A DNA stretch of 64,000 bases, from positions 1-64,000 of the forward strand of contig NZ_JAFDVE010000011.1 in NCBI RefSeq assembly GCF_016888005.1. The letters run 5' to 3'. This document shows, piece after piece, positions 46,401 to 53,297 of the stretch. The position numbers and the translations under genes were made by a program. How positions within the stretch are numbered: position 1 is the first letter of the stretch; each line of letters begins with the position of its first letter. The notes under the pieces are model-generated. The model saw nothing but the letters and a program-made list of their open reading frames with translations, did not search any database and was not told the DNA's origin. The DNA comes from Phycicoccus sp. CSK15P-2. GTDB taxonomy: Bacteria; Actinomycetota; Actinomycetes; Actinomycetales; Dermatophilaceae.

Positions 46401-47391
46401 CCGGCTCGGGGAGGTGGACCGCCCCGATGCCGAGGTCGTCGTGGGCGTGCTGGACGCACTCGGCGGCGAGCCGGGCGGTCATCGCGAGGAGCCGGTCGGC
46501 GCGGGCGGTGTCGCCGCCGGTGACGGCCAGGGCACGGGCCCGCATCTCGCCGGTGCCCGCGAGGTGCCCGGCGTCGGTGACGCGGTCGAGGTGGCGGGAG
46601 TCGAGGACGACGAGGCGGCGCGCGGCGTCGAGGACGTCGACGGTGCGGACCTGCCCGGGCTCGGCGTGCCTGACCGCGGCGGAGAGGACGGCCGGGACCC
46701 CGACCGCGTCGGCGAGCCCGAGCAGCCGGGCCGCGTGCGACCGGCATCCGGGCGTGCCCTCGGGGCCGCCGTGGAGGACGACCTCGAGGGCGAGGCCGTC
46801 GCGGGGCAGGAGGGTCTGCCAGCGGGTGAGGAGGTCGCGGGCCCGGGCGCGCTGCCCGGCGAGCAGCGCCCGGCCGACGTCGGAGTCCGGGCCGAGGAGG
46901 ACGACGAGCCGCGCCGGCCCCCCGGGGGCGTCCTCGGCCGCGAGGGACCACTGCCCGAGGAGGTCCGGGGTCGTCACGGGGACGCCGCGCTCGCCGCGCA
47001 GGTGGGTCGCGGTGACGAGCCGGCACAGGGCCGCCCATCCGGCCCCGGCGGCGGTGTCTCCGACCCGGCCGCGGGCGAGCACGGTGACCCGGGGGCGGCG
47101 CGGGTCGACGACCGCCCCGCCGCGCACCGGGGTGCGGGCCCGGGGCGTCCGGGGGGTGGGGGCGAGGTCGGAGACGGCGAGGTCGACGCCGAGGACGGGG
47201 TCGACGCCGGCCGCGCCGCAGGCCTGCGCGAACCGGACCGCGCCGTAGAGGCCGTCTCGGTCGGTGAGGGCGAGCGTCCCCTGGCCGAGCGCGACGGAGC
47301 GGGCGACGAGGTCCTCGGGCATCGAGGCGCCGTAGCGCATCGAGAAGCCCGAGGCGACGTGGAGGTGGGCGAAGCCGTCGGCGCCGGACAC
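43486..47391 (-). CDS. dnaE2: Error-prone DNA polymerase III alpha subunit
   Basis: 1301 residues, longer than usual (about 1050-1150) because of several Pro/Ala/Arg-rich insertions, for example a roughly 60-residue one after LLLHVAELDRW. PHP domain at the N-terminus (FAHLHVASGFSMRYGA), polymerase active site ELPDIDIDVES near 445 plus the third Asp in KLDVLGIR, tandem HhH and a C-terminal OB fold (VWVAGVKVATQTPP). DnaE2 performs SOS mutagenesis, normally with ImuA' and ImuB. The GTG at 47391 is 9 nt after the SAV_6107 stop; the operon has a LexA box at 48220-48235. Confidence 0.95.
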   Translation of the reverse strand: MSGADGFAHLHVASGFSMRYGASMPEDLVARSVALGQGTLALTDRDGLYGAVRFAQACGAAGVDPVLGVDLAVSDLAPTPRTPRARTPVRGGAVVDPRRPRVTVLARGRVGDTAAGAGWAALCRLVTATHLRGERGVPVTTPDLLGQWSLAAEDAPGGPARLVVLLGPDSDVGRALLAGQRARARDLLTRWQTLLPRDGLALEVVLHGGPEGTPGCRSHAARLLGLADAVGVPAVLSAAVRHAEPGQVRTVDVLDAARRLVVLDSRHLDRVTDAGHLAGTGEMRARALAVTGGDTARADRLLAMTARLAAECVQHAHDDLGIGAVHLPEPEVLGLGPGEDPMDELVHRCRAGVGRRYPGASEAHLAVVHDRLDAELAVIRSLGYPTYFLTVAEVTDLVRERGVRVAARGSGAGSLVNHLLGISGIDPVRHGLLMERFCSPLRAELPDIDIDVESARRTEIYEAVLDRFGGERVTCVSMTDTYKVRHAVRDVGAALGMAPQEVDEIAKAFPHIRARDARSAVADLPELRSRGLDSPRMGAFFDLVEALDGLPRHIALHPCGVVLSSAGMLDRTPVEASWLGFPMSQFDKDDVETLGFLKLDVLGIRMQSSMAHAVAEVERVTGERIDLDDEAQVPLDDESTFELIRTTRTLGMFQIESPGQRELVGKLGPTEFEDLVIDISLFRPGPVKSDMITPFLESRHGWRERRFLHPSLVPALEETEGVVVFHEQVLLIVAETTGVSLAQADEVRRSMGTPKGQKEVEAWWRPAARARGYTPEERDRIWAVLKSFASFGFCKAHAAAFALPTYHSAWLKAHHPAAFLAGILTHDPGMYPKRLLLDDARSFGIPVLGLDVNVSSDTYRIEPVDDAGVAGTGGEALSGAADDAAPEGADPDAVPGWKRDPQPYGIRLSLADVKGISAAEVARTVAGQPYSDLGDFWTRARVSRPVTERLVLAGAFDSLHGLGPGSLGRRGRVTRRDLLLHVAELDRWERHGGAGRRAGPRRGHRAPQEGTVDGHRLVVPTSTVREEQEAGADVRARAAAQSQAAREVRPAREQPTQLTLDLGDRPRLVAGTGLPEMTGAERVRAELDVLGLDASAHVASFYEPLLTALGVTRSRDLLSSRSRSEVWVAGVKVATQTPPVRSGRRVVFLTLDDGTGPSDCTFFEDVQGPYAGVVFHSWMLLVRGVLRRTGDRGVSIRATGAWELAALWDAWQLGGLAAVREAVVAGEAGAVARAEAAEHAVREAAQQPGRRVLVHASGFRQSPYADIRPAGADPRSGRGVPGSSALPSRKLWHASPGSSGH

Positions 47392-47400
47392 GGCCCGGCC

Positions 47401-47820
47401 TCAGGCGGTGCGGACGGGGGCCAGGCGCCGGGCCGCGGGATGCAGGGCGGGGACGCCGAGCCGGACCGCGACGAGGTCGACGAAGGTCTCGGCGTCGCGG
47501 AGCAGGTCGTCGGCCTCGCGGGCGGTGACCCGGACGAGACCGGTCTCGACCCCGACGCGCTGCCCGGTGACGGCGGCGAACCGCTGCGCCCACTCGGCGA
47601 GCTCGGGGGCGGAGCGGGCGGTGAGCGCCCAGACGTCGTGCGGGCCGGGCCCCGAGCCGTCCCGGACCGCAGGGCGCGCGGCGAGCAGCGCAGCGGCGGA
47701 CCGCAGCGCGGCCATCGAGGCGGCGAGGTACCGGGCGGAGGCGGCGTTCGCGGCGTAGCCCGAGGTCAGGGCGTCCCGGGCGCGGTCGAGGAGGTCGAGG
47801 GTCGTCGCAGCGTGGGGCAT
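47401..47820 (-). CDS. SAV_6107 family HEPN protein
   Basis: 139 residues, all-helical. TTLDLLDRARDALTSGY and ASARYLAASMAALRSAAALLAAR are typical HEPN helices; an Rx4-6H catalytic motif is not evident. The family is encoded next to dnaE2 in actinobacteria. It lies between DUF6504 and dnaE2 (16 nt and 9 nt gaps), so it is co-expressed in the SOS response. It might be a mutasome scaffold or a nucleotide-binding partner; this is inference. Confidence 0.87.
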   Translation of the reverse strand: MPHAATTLDLLDRARDALTSGYAANAASARYLAASMAALRSAAALLAARPAVRDGSGPGPHDVWALTARSAPELAEWAQRFAAVTGQRVGVETGLVRVTAREADDLLRDAETFVDLVAVRLGVPALHPAARRLAPVRTA

Positions 47821-47836
47821 GGGTCGTCGGTCTCCC

Positions 47837-48148
47837 TCAGTCGTGGGCCCGCAGGAGGAGCCAGTGGTCGTCGTCCCGGCCGAGGTCGAACACCCCGGGC
47901 GTCCCGGCCGGCGGCCGGGCCTCGACCCGCCACACCCGCCGCTCGGTGTCCGGTGCCCCCGCCGGGTGCTCCCCGACCTCGCGCCACCAGGCCCGACGCT
48001 CCTGCCAGGTGTCCAGGACGGCGCACACGGTGTACCGGCGGCCCCGCCAGACGAACGAGCGCGGGCCGGTGCCGACGGTGAGCGCACCCGCTCCTCCATC
48101 TGCCGCCCCGGAGCGCACCTCGACGGGCTCGTCGTGCCGACGTGCCAT
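47837..48148 (-). CDS. DUF6504 family protein
   Basis: 103 residues. EPVEVRSG, RSFVWRGRRYTVCAVLDTWQERRAWW, VWRVEA and FDLGRDDDHWLLLRAHD are conserved in small proteins that accompany ImuB/dnaE2 in actinobacteria. GGAGGT lies 5 nt before the ATG at 48148. First gene of the operon; LexA box 72 nt upstream. Biochemical role unknown. Confidence 0.88.
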   Translation of the reverse strand: MARRHDEPVEVRSGAADGGAGALTVGTGPRSFVWRGRRYTVCAVLDTWQERRAWWREVGEHPAGAPDTERRVWRVEARPPAGTPGVFDLGRDDDHWLLLRAHD

Positions 48149-48219
48149 GGCGACCTCCGCTGGGCAGGACCGACCGCCCGGCGAACCCTGTGGGTGCCGG
48201 TGGTCGGAGGACGGGCTGG

Positions 48220-48235
48220 TCGAACAGGTGTTCGA
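48220..48235. promoter_or_regulatory. LexA (SOS) box of the dnaE2 operon
   Basis: TCGAACAGGTGTTCGA, an exact TCGAAC-N4-GTTCGA match, lying just downstream of a minus-strand -10. Confidence 0.92.
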
Positions 48236-48245
48236 CCGGACATCC

Positions 48246-48276
48246 ACTCTAGCCCGCTCCCCCGACACCCCGTCAA
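48246..48276 (-). promoter_or_regulatory. Promoter of DUF6504-SAV_6107-dnaE2
   Basis: On the minus strand TTGACG (complement of 48271-48276), 19 bp, TAGAGT (complement of 48246-48251). The start site would fall near 48239, so bound LexA at 48220-48235 would block early elongation. Confidence 0.5.
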
Positions 48277-48380
48277 GCCGTTCCGGGACGACCGGCCGGT
48301 GACGGAGAGGTGCTCCTCCGTACGTGCCGGCCCTCCCGGGGTGGGTGTCACCGGGCCAGGTACGTCACCGAGATCGGCGT

Positions 48381-48386
48381 TACCGT
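48381..48386 (+). promoter_or_regulatory. -10 of the XRE regulator, leaderless start
   Basis: TACCGT, 6 nt before the ATG at 48393; no Shine-Dalgarno site. Confidence 0.5.
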
Positions 48387-48392
48387 CCCGAC

Positions 48393-49235
48393 ATGACCGC
48401 TTCCGCTCTCGGCGACTTCCTCCGCGCACGGCGCGCCGAGACCCGTCCCGATGACGTGGGGCTGCCGACCTACGGCTCTCGGCGCGTGCCGGGCCTTCGT
48501 CGCGAGGAGGTCGCGATGCTGGCCGGCATGAGCGTCGACTACTACGTGCGGCTGGAACAGGGACGCGAACGCAGCCCGTCCGCCCAGCTCCTCACGTCAC
48601 TGTGCCGGGCGCTCCGTCTGGACAGGGACGGTCGCGAGCACCTGTTCCGGCTCGCCGGCCTGGCTCCGGGGGACGAGGCCGCACCGCTGCCCGAACGCGT
48701 GGACGCCTCGCTGCTGACCTTGATGGAGGGGTGGCCGGACCATCCGGCGGTCGTCCTCGGTCGCGCCTACGACGTGCTCGCCGCGAACCGCCTCGGCCAG
48801 GCACTCTTCGAGGGGTTCGAGACCATGCCTAACCTTCTGCTCATGGTCTTCGCCGACCCCTCGGCGCGCCACTTCTACCGCGACTGGGACCTCGTGGCGG
48901 CCAACACCGTGGCCGGGTTCCGGGTGCTGCACGGCCGCTACCCGCACGACCAGCGCATCGCTGCCGTGCTCGCCAGGGCCACCGAGACCAGCGGGGAGTT
49001 CGGACGGCTGTGGAGGCGCCACGAGGCCCGCGGGAAGCGGCTCGAGGTGAAGCACCTCCGGCACCGGGAGGTCGGTGACCTCACCCTGAGGATGCACTCG
49101 TTCGACGTGAGGTCGAGTCCGGGGCAGGAGCTCGTCGTCTACCACGCCGAGCCCGGGTCGCCCAGCGAGGGGGCCCTGGCACTGCTGGGCACGGTGGCCG
49201 CCACCCGGGACCGGGACGCCGCGCCCAGGGACTGA
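48393..49235 (+). CDS. XRE-family regulator with MmyB-like ligand domain
   Basis: 280 residues. HTH at about 10-75 (RRVPGLRREEVAMLAGMSVDYYVRLEQGRE), then the MmyB-type ligand-binding domain (HPAVVLGRAYDVLAANRLGQALF; PSARHFYRDWDLVAANTVAGFR). These regulators bind a fatty-acid-like ligand and usually control an adjacent SDR or oxidoreductase gene. The SDR gene 155 bp downstream is the likely target. Confidence 0.9.
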   Translation: MTASALGDFLRARRAETRPDDVGLPTYGSRRVPGLRREEVAMLAGMSVDYYVRLEQGRERSPSAQLLTSLCRALRLDRDGREHLFRLAGLAPGDEAAPLPERVDASLLTLMEGWPDHPAVVLGRAYDVLAANRLGQALFEGFETMPNLLLMVFADPSARHFYRDWDLVAANTVAGFRVLHGRYPHDQRIAAVLARATETSGEFGRLWRRHEARGKRLEVKHLRHREVGDLTLRMHSFDVRSSPGQELVVYHAEPGSPSEGALALLGTVAATRDRDAAPRD

Positions 49236-49250
49236 GCGTCGTGGCGCACG

Positions 49251-49293
49251 GCGGGCGTGCCGGGTGGGAGTGCCGCACCCAGGAAGTGCCCGC
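49251..49293. terminator. Compound hairpin between XRE and SDR genes
   Basis: Outer arms GCGGGC (49251-49256) / GCCCGC (49288-49293) and an inner stem GGGTG (49262-49266) / CACCC (49276-49280). Probably terminates the regulator mRNA or forms structure before the SDR promoter. Confidence 0.4.
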
Positions 49294-49390
49294 CCTTCCT
49301 CGTCTCGTGCGACACGGCCAGCCTGGAGGCACGAGCCGGGTGACGACGTCCTCCGCTCGCCCACCCGAACCCCACCTCGGAGGAACCGTC

Positions 49391-50122
49391 ATGAGTGTCG
49401 TTCTCGTCACCGGTGCCAGCAGCGGCATCGGAGCGGCCACTGCCCACCGGCTCGCCTGCGCCGGCCACGACGTCGTCGCCGGAGCCCGGCGTACCGAGAG
49501 GGTCGACGCGCTGGTCGCCGAGCACGCACGGGCGGCCGAGGCGGCCGGCGGCAGCCTCCGCTCCCGCTCACTCGACGTCACCGACCTCGACCAGGTACGC
49601 CACTTCGTCGACGCCGCGGTCGAGGAGCTCGGCGCCGTGGACGTCATGGTCAACAACGCCGGCGTCATGCCGCTGTCACCCCTCTCGTCGCTCCTGGTCG
49701 ACGAGTGGAACCGGATGATCGACGTCAACGTCCGTGGCCTTCTCCACGGGATCGCGGCAGCTCTGCCCGTCTTCGCCCGCCAGGAGAGCGGCCACTTCGT
49801 CACCATCGCCTCCGTCGGCGCCCACGAGGTCTCCCCCACCGCCGCGGTCTACTGCGCCACGAAATACGCGGCGTGGGCGATCACCGAAGGACTCCGGCTG
49901 GAGGCCGACCCTTCCGTGCGGGTCACGACCATCTCACCGGGTGTCGTGGAGTCAGAGCTCGCCTCCACCATCACCGACCCCGAAGCCGCTGCCCTGATGC
50001 ACACCTACCGTGCCCACACCATTCCGCCCGAGGCCATCGCCGACGCCGTGTGCTACGCGGTCGAGCAGCCCGTAGGCGTCGACGTCAACGAGATCGTCGT
50101 CCGCCCGACCCGTCAGCGCTGA
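49391..50122 (+). CDS. Short-chain dehydrogenase/reductase
   Basis: 243 residues, classical SDR. Cofactor loop TGASSGIG (7-14) with GARRTERV at the second strand, suggesting NADP preference; NNAG; catalytic Ser near 140 and YCATK (Tyr-x3-Lys); ISPGVVESELA after it. GGAGG lies before the ATG. Likely controlled by the XRE/MmyB regulator just upstream, a frequent pairing. Substrate unknown. Confidence 0.92.
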   Translation: MSVVLVTGASSGIGAATAHRLACAGHDVVAGARRTERVDALVAEHARAAEAAGGSLRSRSLDVTDLDQVRHFVDAAVEELGAVDVMVNNAGVMPLSPLSSLLVDEWNRMIDVNVRGLLHGIAAALPVFARQESGHFVTIASVGAHEVSPTAAVYCATKYAAWAITEGLRLEADPSVRVTTISPGVVESELASTITDPEAAALMHTYRAHTIPPEAIADAVCYAVEQPVGVDVNEIVVRPTRQR

Positions 50123-50312
50123 CGCCCCGGCGACGCCACACCTGCGGGTGACCGGGCAGAGCCTGACCCGCCAGGAGCCCGCCGTCCTGCGCTGGGCCCG
50201 CGCTCGGCCGGGCGTCGACCGCGCCGTGGACCCGCAGGCCACCGAACCCACGTGGGTGACCTGCCGCCTGCCGGTGCGGGACCGTGGGTCGGTCTCGGGC
50301 GGGATGCATCGC

Positions 50313-50393
50313 GGGAGGGATACACCGAGCCCAGGGCCGGCACCGGTCCCGAGCGAGGCGGACGGCCGCGGGTCGGCTCGCTGTATCTCTCCC
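50313..50393. repeat. Long imperfect inverted repeat
   Basis: GGGAGGGATACACCGAGCC (50313-50331) against the reverse complement of 50375-50393, 17 of 19 positions matching, with a 43-nt loop that itself contains GGCCG/CGGCC. RNA hairpin or relic of an element end; no transposase nearby. Confidence 0.55.
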
Positions 50394-50693
50394 GTCGCCA
50401 CTGCCGAGGAACCCGGCCGTGGCCACCCCGGGACTCAGCGGTCGCCCCGGGCATCCTCGCCGACGAGCGCGTCACCCCGGGGTCCCGCGGGTGGCCGACC
50501 CCGTGAGAGGACCTGCGGCACTCCGAAGCACCTGGCGCCCGATGGTGTACGAAAGTTCCTGACACCACGTGTCCGACAGGTCCACACATGACACCGTGAA
50601 CGTGGCGGCGTGTTCACACACGTTCGCGGACGGAGGTCTCACCACCGCGGCGCCCGCGCGGCGAGGCGCCCACCGTCAACCCCTCCGGGCCAC

Positions 50694-50699
50694 TACGCT
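50694..50699 (+). promoter_or_regulatory. -10 of the YbaK gene, leaderless start
   Basis: TACGCT, 6 nt before the ATG at 50706. Confidence 0.5.
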
Positions 50700-50705
50700 C
50701 CCGCC

Positions 50706-51245
50706 ATGACGACCGACTCGGTCGGTGTCGCGCCGGACGACGTGCCTCCGCAGCGGGACCTCACCACGCACCGCCGGGTGGCCGCCGTGCTCGAGGTCCT
50801 GGCCCTCCACCACGTCACCCCCGAGCTGCGCCAGCTGCCCGGTGCGGTGCGGACCGCGGTGGCAGCGGCCGAGGCGCTCGGCGTCACCCCCGCCGAGATC
50901 GCGAACAGCCTCGTGTTCGTCGCGGTGCACCCCGACGGCAGCACCGAGCCGCTGCTCGTCCTGGCCTCCGGCGGGCACCGGGTCGACACGACGAAGGTCG
51001 CGGGCCTGCTCGGTCTGGCGGCCGTCGAGCAGGCCGATCCGGACTACGTCCGCGAGCACACCGGGATGGCGATCGGCGGGGTCGCGCCCGTCGCCCATCC
51101 GCAGCCGGTCCGCACCGTCGTCGACGTCACCCTCGGCCGGTACGCCACGGTGTGGGCCGCGGCCGGGCACAGCCATGCCGTCTTCGCGACGACGTACGAC
51201 GAGCTGATCCGGGTCACCGCGGGACAGCCGATGGACGTCGCCTGA
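50706..51245 (+). CDS. YbaK/EbsC-type aminoacyl-tRNA deacylase domain protein
   Basis: 179 residues, YbaK/ProX fold. ALGVTPAEIANSLVF carries the conserved Lys-like position region; LLVLASGGHRVDTTKVAGLLG and the GMAIGGVAPVAH loop are typical of the family, which hydrolyses mischarged Cys/Ala-tRNAPro. The active-site Lys seems to be replaced (IANSLVF rather than IAKTLVF), so hydrolase activity is uncertain. Convergent with the LigA-type gene, 12 bp apart. Confidence 0.8.
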   Translation: MTTDSVGVAPDDVPPQRDLTTHRRVAAVLEVLALHHVTPELRQLPGAVRTAVAAAEALGVTPAEIANSLVFVAVHPDGSTEPLLVLASGGHRVDTTKVAGLLGLAAVEQADPDYVREHTGMAIGGVAPVAHPQPVRTVVDVTLGRYATVWAAAGHSHAVFATTYDELIRVTAGQPMDVA

Positions 51246-51257
51246 GCCGCACGGCCG

Positions 51258-51620
51258 TCAGGTCGCGATGTCGGGGTACGGCAGCGACAGGTGGGCCAGC
51301 GCCTCGCCGTACGCCTTCTGGTAGGCCAGCGGCTCGTCGTGGTCGCGCTCGAACATCGCGATGAAGAGCGTGAGCGTGAGGAACGGGTGCGCGCCGAGCT
51401 CGAAGAGCGCGACGTGGTCGTGCTCGCGCAGCGCGGTCCGCTCGGCGTCGGTGAAGGCCAGCCAGGTGCTGCGCTCGTCGTCGATGCAGCTGAGGATCCG
51501 GTTCGCCTGCGTCTCCTCCCACCAGTCGACGGTGCCGACCGGGTCCTCGCGGTAGCGCTCGACGAGGTCGGGGTCGCGGTCGACGGTGAAGAGGAACTTG
51601 TCGACGAGGTACTTGCTCAC
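51258..51620 (-). CDS. LigA-type small subunit of an extradiol dioxygenase
   Basis: 120 residues, helical. SKYLVDKFLFTVDRDPDLVERYREDP and WLAFTDAERTALREHD match the protocatechuate 4,5-dioxygenase alpha subunit (LigA domain), which closes the active site of the LigB subunit. The GTG overlaps the LigB stop (GTGA at 51620-51617). Last gene of the four-gene operon. Confidence 0.87.
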   Translation of the reverse strand: MSKYLVDKFLFTVDRDPDLVERYREDPVGTVDWWEETQANRILSCIDDERSTWLAFTDAERTALREHDHVALFELGAHPFLTLTLFIAMFERDHDEPLAYQKAYGEALAHLSLPYPDIAT

Positions 51621-52480
51621 GCCGGGGCTCCTTCCGGGTACCAGGTGAAGTAGGCCTCCATCGTGTGGAAGAGGTCGAGGCTGTCGACGTGGTCGGCCCG
51701 CGCGCCGTCGCCCGCTGCGCCCATCATGAGCATGAAGTCCATGAACCCGTGGGTCGCGTTGCCCGGCGCGTGCAGGCTGTCGAGCGTCACCTCGGCGAGG
51801 CATCCCTCGACGTCCCCGCTCGCGATCCACTCGACGGCCCTGCGGTCGAACTCGGGGTCGGGGCCGTGCGGGCCGAACTGGCGCGGCCCGCCGAGCTCGA
51901 GCGAGAGGTGGCCGGTCCCGATGATCGCCACCCGCTGGTCGCTCGGCCACGACTCGACGAGCGCCCGGATCTGCCGGCCGAGCTCGACGAAGCGCTTCGG
52001 CTGCGGCAGGGGCGGCGCGAAGATGTTCGTGTAGATCGGCACGATGGGCAGGTCGGCCTCGGGGCGCAGCGTGATGATCGGGCACGTCACCGAGTGGTCG
52101 ATCCGCAGCTCGTTGCTGAAGGCGAGGTCGAAGCCGGAGTCCAGGCCGCCGCGCAGGATGTGCGAGCTCAGCTCCTCGTGCCCCTCGAGCCGGAACCTCG
52201 GGAGCCCGAACTCGCGCTCCTCGTTGTACCAGTTGGCGTCGTAGACGGGCGCCTTGCCGACGAGGAACTGCGGCATGTTGTCGAGCCACAGCTGGTGGAA
52301 GTGGTCGCTGCCGACCATGACGAGGACGTCGGGCCGGGCCCGCGTCAAGGTCTCCCGGAACCGCTCGATCTTCGCGACCCACTCGTCGGCGAACGGGGGG
52401 CGCTCGTCACCGGTCGAGGTGCTCGCGCGGTAGTAGAACGGGTGGTGCGTCGAGGCGATGACGGCGACGACCTGCGCCAT
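51617..52480 (-). CDS. LigB-type catalytic subunit of an extradiol ring-cleavage dioxygenase
   Basis: 287 residues, class III extradiol dioxygenase. Fe2+ ligands expected at H12 (STHHPF) and H60 (VGSDHFHQ), with a Glu near the C-terminus (FHTMEAYF); the second-shell catalytic His is in IIGTGHLS. Family members open catechol-type rings (protocatechuate, gallate) between C4 and C5. AAGGAG precedes the ATG. It follows a CoA-transferase and a CoA-lyase rather than ligC/I/J/K genes, so the ring substrate is open. Confidence 0.88.
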   Translation of the reverse strand: MAQVVAVIASTHHPFYYRASTSTGDERPPFADEWVAKIERFRETLTRARPDVLVMVGSDHFHQLWLDNMPQFLVGKAPVYDANWYNEEREFGLPRFRLEGHEELSSHILRGGLDSGFDLAFSNELRIDHSVTCPIITLRPEADLPIVPIYTNIFAPPLPQPKRFVELGRQIRALVESWPSDQRVAIIGTGHLSLELGGPRQFGPHGPDPEFDRRAVEWIASGDVEGCLAEVTLDSLHAPGNATHGFMDFMLMMGAAGDGARADHVDSLDLFHTMEAYFTWYPEGAPA

Positions 52481-52514
52481 TGCGGGTCTCCTTCTCGAGG
52501 GGTCGAGGGCCGGG

Positions 52515-53297
52515 TCACGACGCGGGGTCGACGTACTCGGCGTTGCGGTCGACGGTGAGGTAGGCGTCCATCCCGATGGGGCGCCGGGTCTCCTCGGCGA
52601 TCTGGCCGAGCAGGCCGGCACAGCGGGCGAGCAGCGCGAACCCGCGTAGCAGGTCGACCGGCAGCCCGAGGTCGGCCAGGGCGGCACCGCAGACGCCGGC
52701 CCCGTTGAGCGGCAGCCGGCGGCCGAGCACCTGGTCGTGGACCCGGCCGACCGCCTCGAAGAGCCGCAGGTGCGGCCCCCGTAGCCCCTCCTCGTCCGCG
52801 ATACCGACGAGCACGGGGGTGCGCGGGTCGCCGTGCTTGTGGACCGGGTGGCCGAGGCCGGGCACGTAGCGGCCGGCCTCACGCATCCGGCGGACGGCCG
52901 AGAGGGCCACCTCGTCCCAGCCGGCGTCGTCCTCCGGCAGCTCCTCGAGGTCGGCGAGGACGGCGTGCAGGAACTGGCCGCAGTCCTCGGTGACGCCGAG
53001 GAACCGGGACCCGCCACCGAGCAGCCCGGCCGCGAGCGCGCCCTGGATGGAGTCCGGGGCGGAGAGGTAGGTGAGCCGGGCGGCGATCGCGGTCGGGGTG
53101 AAACCGTGGTCGGCGAGCGCGACGAGGACCGCCTCGAAGACCCGGACCTCCGAGGGCGTCGGGCGGCGCATGGCGACGAGCCAGAACGCGAGCTCGCCGA
53201 AGCCCACCGTTCCCATGAGGTTTTCGGTGAGGTCCTGGCCGAGCAGCCGGATCTCGTCGGCACTCGACGTGCCGAGCGAGGTGGGGAACGTCGTCAT
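52515..53297 (-). CDS. Citryl-CoA lyase / citrate synthase-like protein
   Basis: 260 residues, short citrate-synthase fold as in citryl-CoA lyase (CcL). Seen: LGGGSRFLG...CGQFLHAVL (His region), GLGHPVHKHGDPRTP (catalytic His and CoA loop) and GVCGAALADLGLP. Cleaves or forms a citryl-CoA-type thioester. The ATG overlaps the CoA-transferase stop (ATGA), so the acyl-CoA made by that enzyme is the obvious substrate. True citrate synthase is unlikely at this length. Confidence 0.83.
   Translation of the reverse strand: MTTFPTSLGTSSADEIRLLGQDLTENLMGTVGFGELAFWLVAMRRPTPSEVRVFEAVLVALADHGFTPTAIAARLTYLSAPDSIQGALAAGLLGGGSRFLGVTEDCGQFLHAVLADLEELPEDDAGWDEVALSAVRRMREAGRYVPGLGHPVHKHGDPRTPVLVGIADEEGLRGPHLRLFEAVGRVHDQVLGRRLPLNGAGVCGAALADLGLPVDLLRGFALLARCAGLLGQIAEETRRPIGMDAYLTVDRNAEYVDPAS

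Larger units (their letters stand above)
50123..50705. other. 583-bp gene-free region between SDR and YbaK genes
   Basis: No convincing coding sequence: open frames here lack ribosome sites and recognisable protein features. Contents seen: an imperfect 19-bp inverted repeat (50313-50393), a GTGAAC / GTTCAC inverted repeat with a 10-nt spacer near 50597-50618, a repeated TGACACC-x-GTG-like motif around 50563-50600, and the YbaK -10 TACGCT (50694-50699). It could hold an untranslated RNA or the remnant of a deleted gene. Confidence 0.6.

Noticed and set aside
41251-48081. Very long open frames antisense to dinB-dnaE2 and many other genes (up to more than 2,000 codons)
   Set aside because: Their translations are Arg/Gly/Asp/Val-rich repeats without family features. 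They are the opposite-strand reflection of third-position GC bias in real genes.
50313-50393. Inverted repeat as terminal repeats of an insertion sequence
   Set aside because: Only 43 bp lie between the arms, with no transposase and no visible target duplication.
50148-50591. Open frames in the 50.1-50.7 kb region as small genes
   Set aside because: No ribosome site, low-complexity Arg/Pro/Gly/Ser translations on several frames at once, and they span the inverted repeat.
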